In this document: positions 19,984 through 31,600 of the stretch, piece after piece
Layout of the letters: each line of letters begins with the position of its first letter
Position numbering within the stretch: the stretch's first letter is position 1
The notes under the pieces: model-generated
What the model was told of the DNA's origin: nothing
The model's database searches: none
The model's input: the letters and a program-made list of their open reading frames with translations, nothing else
Program-made: the position numbers and the translations under genes
Source: Symbiodinium natans
Lineage: Eukaryota; Sar; Dinophyceae; Suessiales; Symbiodiniaceae
Assembly: GCA_905221605.1 (NCBI GenBank)
Contig: CAJNDS010000646.1
Coordinates: forward strand, 77,001-141,000
Length of the DNA stretch: 64,000 nucleotides
Reading direction: 5' to 3'

Positions 19984-22680
19984 CTGGGCAACTTTTGAGA
20001 GCGACCGCGGGATTGGGCTTGGTCGTGTAGGGCTTTCATGTATGGTTGCGAGCTGGACGGTGCTTTGGGGATTTGAGGCTTTTGGGAGATCGGAGTGTGG
20101 CACCTTGGGGGTTTCTGTAGGAGCTAGCAGGGACAGGATCGGCTGCTTCCGAAGAGGATCCATACGTTCGTTCTATGCCTGTTGCAAGGAGCGAGTTCAA
20201 TGGGCGGTGGGCTATGGAGATGCCGATGTGGAGAAGGTCCATAGATGGGCCTCGCAAGGTCAACCCCAAAATGCGACAGGCCGGGGACAAAACGAGGTGG
20301 AAAGTACCGGGAGATGTTTCATTGTTGCTGTGCTTGCCAGCAATTGAGAGCAGGCGTTTCATCGCGTGTCGGGGCTTGCCAGATGCGTGCGAAGGGGCCC
20401 GGAACCCTCACCTTGATGGGTAGTTTTGGAGGCTCTGTGGCTTTTGAGCTCAAGCCCGAAACCTGCAAACCTGCGCGACACCCCGGCACCCTAGGATGAC
20501 TGGGAGAACTTCACTAACCTCGGCGTGGGGTGGCTCAGGGCTTTCAGGTTGTTCAGGCCTTAGGGCTTCGGCTGCCTGAGGACCTTGGCAGGGGCCAAAG
20601 GCCAAGCGGAGCTTGCAAAAACAGGACCGAAGGACCTAGGGAGCATGAGACTTTGGCACGGATGGTAGGCAGACCTGAAGAGCTTCTACATCGCTTGGAC
20701 CCCAAAATAAGATTAAAACAAGTGTACGAAACCCGTTTTGACCCCCAAAGTGCTGCCAAGTTCACGTGTCTCCACGGATGCCCACGGCCAGGCGAGCTAG
20801 GGGCTCCACCACGGCGAGCCGCACAAACCAGTTTCATGATAAAGATGGTCAGCACAAAGAAGACCCTACGCGGAGCTTCATCGCGTTTGAATCGAAGAAG
20901 GGGGAGGCCTCAACCCTACAGTGATCAACCATGATCAACCCTCACAAAACGGAACTAAACCCTGGAACCTAAACAGCCGCAACACAAACACACACACACA
21001 CACACACACACCACTTTTGTTTCAGTGGTCTCTCCAGGAAAATTGCTCCAAGAAGCCAGGACATACACGTTCTGGAAGTTGGAGGTCCCTGCCCACAGGG
21101 GCAGAAAATCAGTGCGAACGGTTTGGTGCTAGGATGTCAAGTGGCGCAAAACGCCTGGCCTGGGGCAGAGCGTTTCTCGACTCTGCCGCACCGAAGATGG
21201 AGGTGCTCAGGCCTGGCACCAGGTGGTTGATCCAAGCTCGTCAGCTCGTCTTCTCGTGATGGGCTTTTGGATCAGTGCTGAGGCCTGTCAGAGGAGGGAC
21301 ACCTCCTTCTTCGTTGCCTCCTGCATAGGGAATCAAGAGAGCAGCCATGAGGGCGAGCATTGCGAGGACTGAGCCATGTGTGTTGAGCTCTCCTCTAGAA
21401 GGCTCCAAACACCGTGCGGCTTCAGGTTCTAGACTTCTTCTAGACGAACACAGGCTCTCTAGAGGTCAAGCTTTTGTAGAATGCAGCAGAGTTCGCTGCT
21501 CTCAGTTCGTTCTCCGAGGCCGTTGGCCGACAAACGCCGAGGCACAGGCGCGGAGCAATTAGGTGGAGTGAGGCTGCTGTGTGGTGAGAAAGAAAAAGGA
21601 AAGAAAAAAGAGAAAAACATAAAATTAATGCCCGCCTGCTGAAGGATCTGGTAGCAGGATCCTAGTAGGAGGAGGAGCACCAGGAGCAAGGCCCATGGCA
21701 CTCGAGCATCATCAGGCGCCTTTCCTCAGGCAAGGTTAATCCTAGGAGCTTCTTGGGCAGTCCAGCAGCTGATTATCAGCTTTGCGACAAACTTGACACG
21801 CCATGCCGCTCTTTCTGGAGAAAAGTTGGTACACTGGCACGGTATTCAGAGTCACACCTTCTGGCTCCTGATCAGCTTGTGCGGGCAAGGCTCGCTTGCT
21901 GCCTTGTACTTCAGCCATGGCTCCAAGCACGGGAAACCAAATCTCTGCACAAGCCCTGAAAAATCTGAAATGCCTCAACAGCAACTCAACATATTGACTG
22001 ACTGTCGCTTGGCGCTTCTAGGTCCTTAAAGATTTGGGCTTGGGGGTTTCCGACTGCTTGGAGTTAGAAGACCGTGCAAGGTGTACTTGCCTGGAGCTCC
22101 ACACTTCCAGCCAAAAAGCTGCTCCGCTCTCAGCACGGAGAGCGTTTGAGGGTTTTGTGTTTTGGCTTATAAGGTGTAGGGATCCTGGCGCGAATGCTTG
22201 AAACAAAGCATGACTAGAAATGAGTAGCATCTCTTTAATTCATCATACAACGTGAAAGCTAAACTGCGCGATGAGACCCTTTACGTCTTTAAGCGCCTGG
22301 GCCCACACAAGTCGGGTGGAGATGCCGCGCCCTTAAACTCGAGAACCTTCAAAAAACTAAGCCCAATCTCCTTGAACTCTCATCCACGGATATCCAAGGA
22401 AGTGCCCCAGGGCCTTCGAAGGGGAACACACATCGAAAGAGACGCAGTAGTGCTTCCGAGCTCCAGTCCAAAGCCCTCGATTCGCTTTTGCGCTGCATGG
22501 CTAGGCCTTGGGTTAGGGGTCAGGTCCTAGGGATCTTAGGCTTAGAGATATATTATATGTGTATATCACCGAGGTTCTGTTCAGTTTTCTGACACAAGCG
22601 ACTCTTGATTGAAGGAGGTGGTTGGGACGTGGTGATGCTTCCTTCTATGCTCACCCGGTGTGAGGGGAGCCACCTTCTCT
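19984..22680. other. No gene resolved; CA repeat at 20988-21012
   Basis: (AC)n at 20988-21012 is the only clear repeat. On the minus strand, 20880-20820 reads a membrane-like stretch (VFFVLTIFIMKL) and a short frame ending near 20780 (FVRLAVVEPLARLAVGIRG), too little to call a gene. Confidence 0.45.
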
Positions 22681-22806
22681 TCAGGCGTACAGGTGCACAA
22701 GCTCATGCAGGCAACTGGTGACGTAGCTCGCGACAGGTCCGGGAAGGCTCCTGGGTGGGAGATTCTATGCTGCCACGCCGCCACAGGGTAGTAGGCCACA
22801 TCGGTC
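22681..22806 (-). CDS. Last two exons of an unidentified gene
   Basis: Exon 22806-22771 joins exon 22750-22681 across a 20-bp gap with a GC donor and an AG-before-G acceptor, phase 2. The joined protein reads TDVAYYPVAAWQ and continues SLPGPVASYVTSC to a TGA at 22683-22681. The codon pattern and phase fit are good, but a 20-bp intron is implausibly short, so one border may be off or the gap may be a deletion in this copy. The upstream exons are not identified and no family is recognised. Confidence 0.35.
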
Positions 22807-23040
22807 CTGCCCAGCTTGCAGAAGAGGAAACAAGACAGGCAGATCTCGAGGCCTCTGCCCTCACAAGAGGCACACGCACAACACTGCGAAAATCAATCTA
22901 GAATGCCCATGTGTCCCCTCAACGCCTTTCCCGGACCAGCCAACGCCGCACTCTTCCATTCTCCTTTGGAGAACAGCACTGGCTGGCAGCCATCGTCCTC
23001 AAACCGTGGGTGTCTGCGTATGCGTCACAATCTCAGAGCA

Positions 23041-23399
23041 CTTAACCGTGGGGTGGTCTCAGCGTCCGGCAAAAAGACTTCCAGGCTTCACCAATTCGTG
23101 AGGGAAAGGTGTAGGGCCTCTCATGGCTGCATTGCTGCATTTCTGCCTGGGCTTCCGATGGCCCGATGGGTTTTGAAGCTTGGCCACCGGCAAGCCAACA
23201 CGCATATTCCGCACCCGGAAGCAGAACCTTATACTGTCGGACAACAGCAAGAGCTGCAGCGTTGACAACTAACGGTGCAGCCGCGAGGCCACTGTACATA
23301 GCCACCGCCAGCATCAGAGAGCAGCTGCACCTCGACGCAGAGTCGGCGCGCGTCTCCACATATCTCGGGGGGGGGGGGGGATACGGCCCATACGGCTCA
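23041..23399 (-). CDS. Possible exon(s) of a membrane protein, unidentified
   Basis: An uninterrupted minus-strand frame reads a hydrophobic helix (LMLAVAMYSGLAAAPLVV), then VLLPGAEYACWLAGG and a polar tail (RPYTFPSRIGEAWKSF). There is an AG-before-G site just before VLLPG at 23226. A G13 run at 23368-23380 marks the upstream side. No family recognised; composition could also be chance. Confidence 0.3.
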
Positions 23400-23425
23400 T
23401 GTGCCCCCTTGTGACCCCCGGTCAC

Positions 23426-26393
23426 TTGAAAGTGCAGTGGCTTAAGGGCGGAACCTCGTACTCCCTCGCGGTCATCCGCGTCACCGGACCCAGGCCTTCC
23501 AGAGATGGACTTGAGGGGCTAGGGGGTGGCCTTAATATGGTGGAGAGATGAGGGCTTCTGGCTGATTTGGACATGCAAAGCAGATGCACTTCGGCAGCGC
23601 GAGCAGCAAACATGTGCGCAATCGGTCTCAGCAATGGCGGTGCGGCACTTCTCTCACCCGCGGACCAGCACATACAGCCAAAGGGCACAACCGTTCCAAA
23701 CGATCAGGTCACCCAGCTCCCGAGCCCCCCCTGAGGCCCTAACTCATCCAAATTCAAAAAGGAAACTAAACCAAGAGTCGAGGCTTGTTGGGAAGGCGCA
23801 ATATGAAGCCCTACAACAGCCCCAGAATGTCGTAAGCATCCGGGAACCCCAGCTTCCACACTCAAACTCCGCGTCGAAGGACAGCGCCGGGACTTCCTCA
23901 AAGCTCACAAAGCGGGTCTCTTTGGGGGTAGCAGGGTTAGGGGCCTGTACGGGTTGAAAGGGGCTTCAGGGCTTAGGGAGCTCGCGGGGATTTCTGGAAC
24001 TTTACGGGCCTGGGAAGAGCATGCGATTCTTTCTTGGGAGGCTGGTGTGTCGGGATTACAACCGGGGCCTGGCTTGGTTGGGGGGGCAGGGGACTGGACT
24101 GAAAGCCCCAAAAATCCCTACACCCTGTAAACACTATGTGACACGCTATACACCCCATACACGCTTCAGCAAACCCTGAACCCTCTGGTAGCGGACCTCA
24201 GAGGCCAGAATCATGGAGCCCATCCGCGCAGGAGCAGCGGAGCGAATCTGCTTGCACGGCTTGGGCTTAGGAGGGCTTAGGAGGGTGGATTTCCCAATAT
24301 GGGGGGCAGGACTTCCGGGGGGGTATTATCCAATCGAGATGGAGCTGCTTAGGCATCTGAAGGGCCACTCTTGACGCACAGGAGCTGCAAGACAGCTTGA
24401 GTATGTGGCCCATATTTTGAGACCTTTGCGCCCAGCTGTGGGGAGACATCATACAAAGAAGACGGATTGAAACGCGAGGCATGTCTAGAGTCTAGCGGAC
24501 TCAATGCAGCACTCCTCTGGAGCCTAGCTACAAGTAGCAGCTTGGATGGAATGGCCGGCCACAAGCGAATCGGTCCGAACTGCCCCAGATCCGTGAAAGG
24601 AGAGAAGGTTGCGCGGTCTTCTGCGCAGTGGAAGTTCTTGAGCCTCTGGGTCTGCCGCATGTTCTTCGGCTGCGCCTGAACCCTGAATCCAAAGCGCGAA
24701 CCCTAGCAGCCCTAAACCCTCAGCCATGAAGCTTTATGGGCCACTACATAGACCCGAATAACCCAAAGCCCTGTCGCCACCTGTGTCACACCCCTGAAGC
24801 GTGACTTGGCAGGGTCCAAAGTCTAGGGCTTTCCCGTTCGAGGCCCTGGGGGCCTTCCAGATCTCGAGGCGCCGGCGCAGAGCGGCCGCGCCTCAAGATG
24901 GGTGAGAGGATGAAGAAGTATGAAGAATGAAGGCTTTGGGGTCCACGGTTCTTGGGCTCCTGGACTCCTGGCCAGGGGGGCAATGGGAGAAAGCCGGCAT
25001 GGGGTGATGGGTAAGGACGGCATTGAGTCTGCTCCCGTTGTTGTTTGCTGGCTTGGAGATGAGGTGCATCATTTCCCGATACAAGGGTGTGAAACCTAAA
25101 CGGGCCCCCCCCCCTGGGGAGCTCAAGCTCCAGGGGCCTCCGCACAATTCAGCGCAGCTGGCAGCTGGACGCCTCCCTGAACCCGGGGACTCCCCACATT
25201 CACATCCCTCGCGTTTGTATTCCTAGCGTAGACCCGCGAAAGACTGACCGCACACATGGAGAAGTGCGAATGTTGGGTCCGAAAAATGCACTAGAGGTTG
25301 ATTTTCGCAAGCGTTTTCCTGATTGCTTCCTTCAAACCACATCAACTGCGTGGTAGTCCTACTTAGTCCTGCACCTAGCCACTTCTGACTTACGAGCAGT
25401 GTCACCCCCCTAGCACATATAGGGACCTGCGAGCTGAGATCTTGGCAGGTTGTTCCCCCGAAGGTTGGCTGCGGAAGCCGTGTCGTCTGCAGCTCTGCCT
25501 TTGATCCCCCGTCAGCAGGTGTTCAAAGTTTAAGGCTTCCACGGTTCAGGCTTCACGCTGTACATGTTGTAAGGGCTTTAACTCTAGGGCCTTGGGGACT
25601 TACATGTTCATGGGTTGTTGAGGTAGTTGAGGATTGGGATTTCCAAAGGCCTGCCAGACCTCCTCGGCGCGCGGGAGCTCTGGCGCCTCAGATAACCCCC
25701 CATCTGCTGAGGCTCATGCGCCCCTAGTAGGGCTGCAAAGGTTTCTGGGTAAATCCGTGCAGAGTCGATGCCTGTCCTTGAGACTTACCCTGAGCCTCCG
25801 CGCCTTCAAGCGAAAGGTGTGCGGGGTGGTGGACGGGCCTCACAACCACGGAGGGCGGTGGGCTCAACAACTGGGGGTTCATCCAAATTCCAAAACAAGG
25901 CCTAGACAGTGCCTCATCAATGGCAGATCAACCAGAAGCTACGGAGGCGCATCACATGCAAAGCAACCAGGATTTAGGGTTTTTTTTTGGGGGGGGGGGA
26001 GGGGGGGGGGAAATACAACTAGAACACTGGCAAAAATCTGCCCCCCCCCCCCCTCCGCCCAATGTGGGGCTGCATCAAGCACGACACGGCCAACTCAGCT
26101 CGGTTTTTGTGACACAGCGTTCCGGCTGCCCCAATTCAGGCACACAGTACCTTTGGCATCAACTGTGGGGAAACATCTAGGTGAAACCGTTGCGTCACAC
26201 ATCGCCCGAGCTTCGCTTTGTGCCGGCAGGCTAGGCAGGCGTGCTTTCGGCGTCTTTGGCGATGTGCTCTTAACACTTGGCTGAGATCACTGGGCCTCAG
26301 CGCGGTCGGCATGTCAGGCAACCTCGAAAGAGCCGTTGAAAGGAAACATGTCTTGAGCCAGAAGTTGAGTTAGGGTGCCCAATAAACAAGGCC
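23426..26393. other. No gene resolved
   Basis: Spacer downstream of the EFHC-type gene. It contains G- and C-runs (25991-26010, 26041-26053) and many TTTAGGG- or TTCAGGG-like words. I see no conserved motif on either strand. Confidence 0.4.
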
Positions 26394-28658
26394 TCATCGA
26401 CTGGCGCTGAGGTCGTGGAAGGACGTCACGACCTCGGCAAGATCCACAGACCACAAAACCTGCCTCCTCCTCCTCCCAAAGAAGAACAAAAGACTCAACC
26501 TCGAACTTCTCCAGGCCATAATTACACCCCGATCGTCCCTCGGCCCAAAGCCCGAGAAGGACGAAGAGCCACGAGTATTGGGAAGGGCTGCAGCACACAG
26601 CGGAGGGGGCTCCAGGCCATCGCATATTTCGGAGCCTCGTAGTATCTCGTAGTTCGGTGCGAAGCTGAGTGCCCAGCCGCCTTCAGGAAGGGCACGTAGG
26701 CCACCTTCTCGAAGTCGCAGTCTGGCAGGACGTAGGACCTTGCGTTGAAGCGAGTAGGTGAGTGACTGCGAGTACCAAATAACGATCTGGTACGATGTTG
26801 GTCCTGACTGCACGACTGATGAGAGGTGAGAGCTCCCTGAGGCCAAAACACGCACCGCTGCACGTCCTGGCGCGAGCAACGCTCCGCTCTGAGAGTGCTC
26901 TGGGACTGCATCTCGGGAGCGATAAAAAAAGGGATCCAAAAATTAAAAAGGAGTGACCCGAGCGGGGAGGGGTGCCCCATGGTGCCCCGGAACGCTTGGT
27001 CCTCGAGGGAGAAGGTCTTGCCTATGGAGTCCAGCGCTCGGACAATCTGCTCGCAAGTCACTGTGTCCTCGTGCGTTAGGTGTGCGAACTCCTCGGTTCA
27101 CAGGGTTCCATGGCTCCACTGCCCAAGCCGAGGGGCCGCAATTACTCGCTGTGCATCTGAGGCCAACACCTTGAGGAGGCGCATGAAGTTTGCATTGTGC
27201 CTCGGAAGGTGTGTGTGAGAGAGGGCTTCTAAGCATGAGACAAAGACACGCCACGTCTGGGCCAGGTACTTGTACACGACGTCTCCCATGTTTCTCACGG
27301 CAGAGCGTATCTTCTCTCTTTCACCTTGCTCCTCGAGCTTGGTCCTGCGATCCGACCCGGGAGATTGGACAGTTCTTAAAGACAAAGAGCGGTCCTGAGT
27401 GACAACCCGCCCCGAACACCCCCCCCTCTCCCCGTCTCCCCCCCAAAAAAAAAACAGACCAACGTCCTTGCCAGCTCTGGGTAGTTTCCGACGTCCTGCA
27501 GGCCGAAAGTTCTCCAGCATGGCAGGCGACATCATCGCTGGCTGGATACTTTTGATTGTCGAGGAGGCTTCCGGAATGCTTGACTTGTTTTCGGATCGTC
27601 CTGGTTCAGCTTCGGCCGCTGCTTCATCATAACCTGGGTTCCCGAAATTCATTCGGCGAGAACTGACATGCACCCAACAACCGTCCGGAACATTGCAAAC
27701 AAGCGGCGTGTGTGTAGTCCTCGTCAATGAGGCTGTCGCAGAACTCATTGTAACTGATCTGGCCATCCTGACAGGAGGAAACTTAACACCACCCGAACAC
27801 CCCAAAATTTAGGAAACCCTTTCCCAGCGGCTCCTGACGCGAGTCGAAGGCCTTCATGATGATGAGGGCCTCGTCCTCAGTCACCTGGAAGCCCCACTTC
27901 ACCAAAGCGTTCTTGAACTCGGTCTTCGTGAGGACCTGAGCGCACAGTTTCGGGTTACACCATGCCAGTATGCTAGCAACGATACTTGGTAGCTGCTAGC
28001 TGCATTTGAGTGGTACTCACTTCAGAACTCCAACATGACCCCCAGTAGCGCTTAACATCCTGAGACTGCCACGCCATCGTGATCAGCATCAAACTTCCGG
28101 AAGATATCCCGGGCCAGAGGGTACTGCTGGCGCATGCCTTGGGGTCGACTTGGTGGACTTGAGGGCTTCAGAGTGTTTGGAGCCCCGTCCTTCGCGCAGC
28201 TTCTGCAAGACCCCCTCGAGGTCGAAGTGTCTCTTGACACCACCCTCCTCGAGGTACTTCCTGGCAGGTTCGGGTCTTCGTTGGCGTCTTTGCGTGTAAC
28301 GAGACGCCTGGTGTAGTCGTCCATGTCCAGGATCTCGAACTCCCCTCGGTTTCGGCTCTCAAGCACTTGAAGGCGAACTTTGACCGACCTGGGAAGCCCT
28401 AAGCTGCTGAGGGTCGATTGTAGACCTTGATGACATTGCCAGGCATGAAATCCTCCACCTCTCCGGCTTTCCGAAAGGTTTTGGGCCGGATGAGGGCAGT
28501 TCGGATGGCGGGCTCAGGACTTGAAGGAGTTCAGGACCAGGATGAAAGCAACTCAACTCCTGTAATGAGGCTAGGCCTGAGGCCCCAACAAAAAGCACCC
28601 CAAACGTGCCAGCATCAAGTGGGTCCCGGTGCCCAACTGCAACCGACGAGAAAACAAA

Positions 28659-28694
<36 letters not shown>

Positions 28695-31600
28695 TAAAAA
28701 ACAAAACCAATAACTTAAGCCCCTGGAGACCTCCAAGTGAGACTTTAGGACTGCTCCGAACCCAGAACGTCCTGTAACTCGAGGAGCCCTCGAAACATCC
28801 CCTTCTGCAAGGCGCGCCTTGAAGAGGGCGCCGGTCTCCTGCAGGCTCAAAAAGGCGACCCAGAACACCCCCAAACAACACCCGGTAAAACCCCAAAAAC
28901 GAAAAATGCAACATTTAGGCGCCATCCCACCATCTTGGCTTTAAGGGCCTGGTTGAGATGGATGCTCTTCTCCAGGAATTTGCCGGTCAAGATGCCTGGC
29001 AGATGCTTCGGCTTGGATTTGTTTCGCAAGCTTAGGACTTCGGGGGCCTCCTGAGGCTTCCTTGCACCTCAAGCCTGAGCCCCGAAGCTTCAACTCGACC
29101 CCGCAAAATCCCAAATCCCAAACACCGACAGCAGAAGCCCCAGCCGGGCTGGCCCATATTCCGCTGCGGAGGCTCATGGATGGACAGGGTGTCGTCGAAG
29201 AGGTGGAAGTTCACAATGAAGAGGCCTGGGCTTAGGGGGAGTTGAAATTGGTTGGGGGTGTTGGGGGGGGCCTTTTAAGTCCCCCAACATTATAAACTAC
29301 AGAGCCCCCATAAACCTCATGTAGGGGTTATGTAGGGGTTATAACTACATAACCCCTGCATAACCCACCCCTACATAAACCTGACATGAACCCCTGCATG
29401 AACCCTAACCCTAACCCTAAACCCTAAACCCCTAAACCCTAGACCCCTAAACCCCTAAACCCCTAAACCCCTAAACCCCTAAACCTTTAAACCCGAGAAC
29501 CCCTAAACCCCTAAACCCCTCTAAACCCCTAAACCCCTAAACCCCTGAACCCTAAACCTACATAAACCCTGTAAGAGCCAGGTGTCGGTCGGCATCCTCG
29601 GCCTTCGCCTTGTAGAGCTGGGCAGTGAAGCGCAGAATGCGGCCCTCGTTCTCGAAGAGCTTCACCAGATCCTTCCTGGCGGTTGCTCTACTTTGAGGGT
29701 TTCGGGTTTCAGGGCGTTTCAGGGTTTAGGGTTTAGGGGCCTAGAGGGGAGTTTTAAGGGAGATTTGGGGCCTGCACGGCTCCGAATCCGAAGCGTAAGG
29801 TGGGTCACTGGGCCACCATAGGCGTCTCTAGAAATGCTGAGACGCTAACCCTAAAGAGAATGAAACACTGCAGCTTGAGACTGAGGTTCTTCGGAGGCTT
29901 CGGCGCCAAGGAATGCACCGAGCCCATGGAATCATCCCAGGTTCCGTAGCCTACCAGCTGTTGGAGTCAGGGTTTAGGGTTTCGGGCTTCGGTAGGGCAG
30001 GAATTACAGGATTTGCAGGGCAGGAGCGGTATCAGTATCCAGTGCTCTCTCAGGCCCGCTACATGAGGGCCCTTGGCTACTCAACCGCACAAGTTCCGTC
30101 TGGCTGCAGCTCCAAGCACAACACGGAAGATGCACAAGCGGCTCCGGGATTTGGCGGCTTGGAGGAGAAGCTTCAACAATCAAGCGCCACACTGATCACA
30201 CTGATCACCACACCCCTTCTTGACCACGTTGAAAAGGAGCTCGCGCGCCTGTGTACGGCGGTGTCTTCGGCCTGGGCACTGTCCGGTCTGGAAGTCTCAC
30301 GTCCACGGCCTGGCAGGAAGACTTGGGGGCTTGCGTGACAGGGTTTCTAAGGCTTCCGAGTATCAGAATAATGACTTTTTCAGACCATCCCTTGTTTATG
30401 GACATGCTCAAAGCGTCCATAGGGCCGTAGGGCTTCTAGAGTCTGGAGCTTCTGGGGCGTATTCGGGTTTACACGGCTTATAGGGTTTGTAGGGAAGTCT
30501 TATCCACCCGAAGGGGGCCTAAACTCGGAAGCCTAAACCCCGAAGCAAAGGACCCCACCAGCTGCCTCGGCCAGCTTGAGGCCGAGCTCCTTCTCGTAGT
30601 ACCGCCTTCAAGCTCCCTAAACCACCCCAAGACCTCCAAGACTCAGCGCTCCTTTCTCCGTAAAATTCGAACTTTACACGGTCCTTCGTTGGCCTTACAG
30701 GCTGAGGTCAACATCTCAGGGCTTCTTAAGGTTCATAGGCACGGGGACAATGCCAGCAAGGGCCTGGTGAAGTCGTCGGCATCATAGATAAAGAAGCCTC
30801 ATCCCATGGGGAAGTGCTTCAGACAACGCAGGCGAAAAGATTTCGAAAACCACAGCCAACGGCCAAGTCTTCGAATGTTGGTATCACGTTAGACAAGACT
30901 GTCCTTGTCCTGAAAATAAGTCTTCCCCTACAGCGGGCGTGCACGCGGGGGACGCCTAATTGATTGTACCCCACTTGCCGCACTTGATTCCGTCTGAGAT
31001 CAGCAACTCATATCGCCTCTGGAGTACGGGCTGTGAGAAAGACTTGTTGCAAACGACGGGTGGTGCGTGCGTCCCACTGTTGATTCGGCCCCGCTTGCTC
31101 ACCCCTCTCCCATTCAGCGGTACCCAGGAAAAAGTCTGACAATGCACTCGGAAGTCGCATGGCTAACTTTTCGAGCGTTTCAGCCTCTCGAATTCTCATA
31201 CTCCAAACTTTCAAACTTAGGAAACTCCCAAACTTGGAGCCAACAAGCTTTCAAACTCGTCCTGTCTCAAACTCTTGCACTCGCGAACTCGAACCGGCGT
31301 TGAACTAGCATTCTCTCAAACTTTGCACCGGTCGAACTGTGAAACTTTCAAGCTCGAATGGACTTCGAACTTTCGAAGCCGAAACCTTTCACCTCGACAC
31401 TTCCAAACCTCGAGTTCGAACAACTTCAAACTCTCGAACTCGCAATCTCAAAGCCCCGTCGACCTCCAAACTTTGAAGTCTTTGACTCGGGACACGCGGC
31501 AGTCTGGAAGAGGCACTCCAGCTCAAATTTCTGAGCTGTTGAAGACATGAACTTGAATTGTTTGACCGGTTGACCGTTTGACCAATTGGAAGCCGAAAGT

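Noticed and set aside
27532-27633. EFHC gene ending at TGA 27534-27532
   Set aside because: Reading exon 27633 in phase 1 keeps the frame open and links five further exons with a continuous, coding-quality C-terminal region ending at 26394.
28184-28307. A one-base frameshift in the DM10-3/linker exon of the EFHC gene
   Set aside because: A 47-bp GC-AG intron (28261-28307) removes the conflict and restores DYTRKYLEE.
30851-31093. Two apparent DM10 exons, 31093-31044 and 30909-30851, in the EFHC gene
   Set aside because: They look plausible alone, but joining exon 31835-31762 directly to 30797-30764 reproduces the full DM10-2 ending without them, and DM10-2 already has its NxGRDPFP segment.
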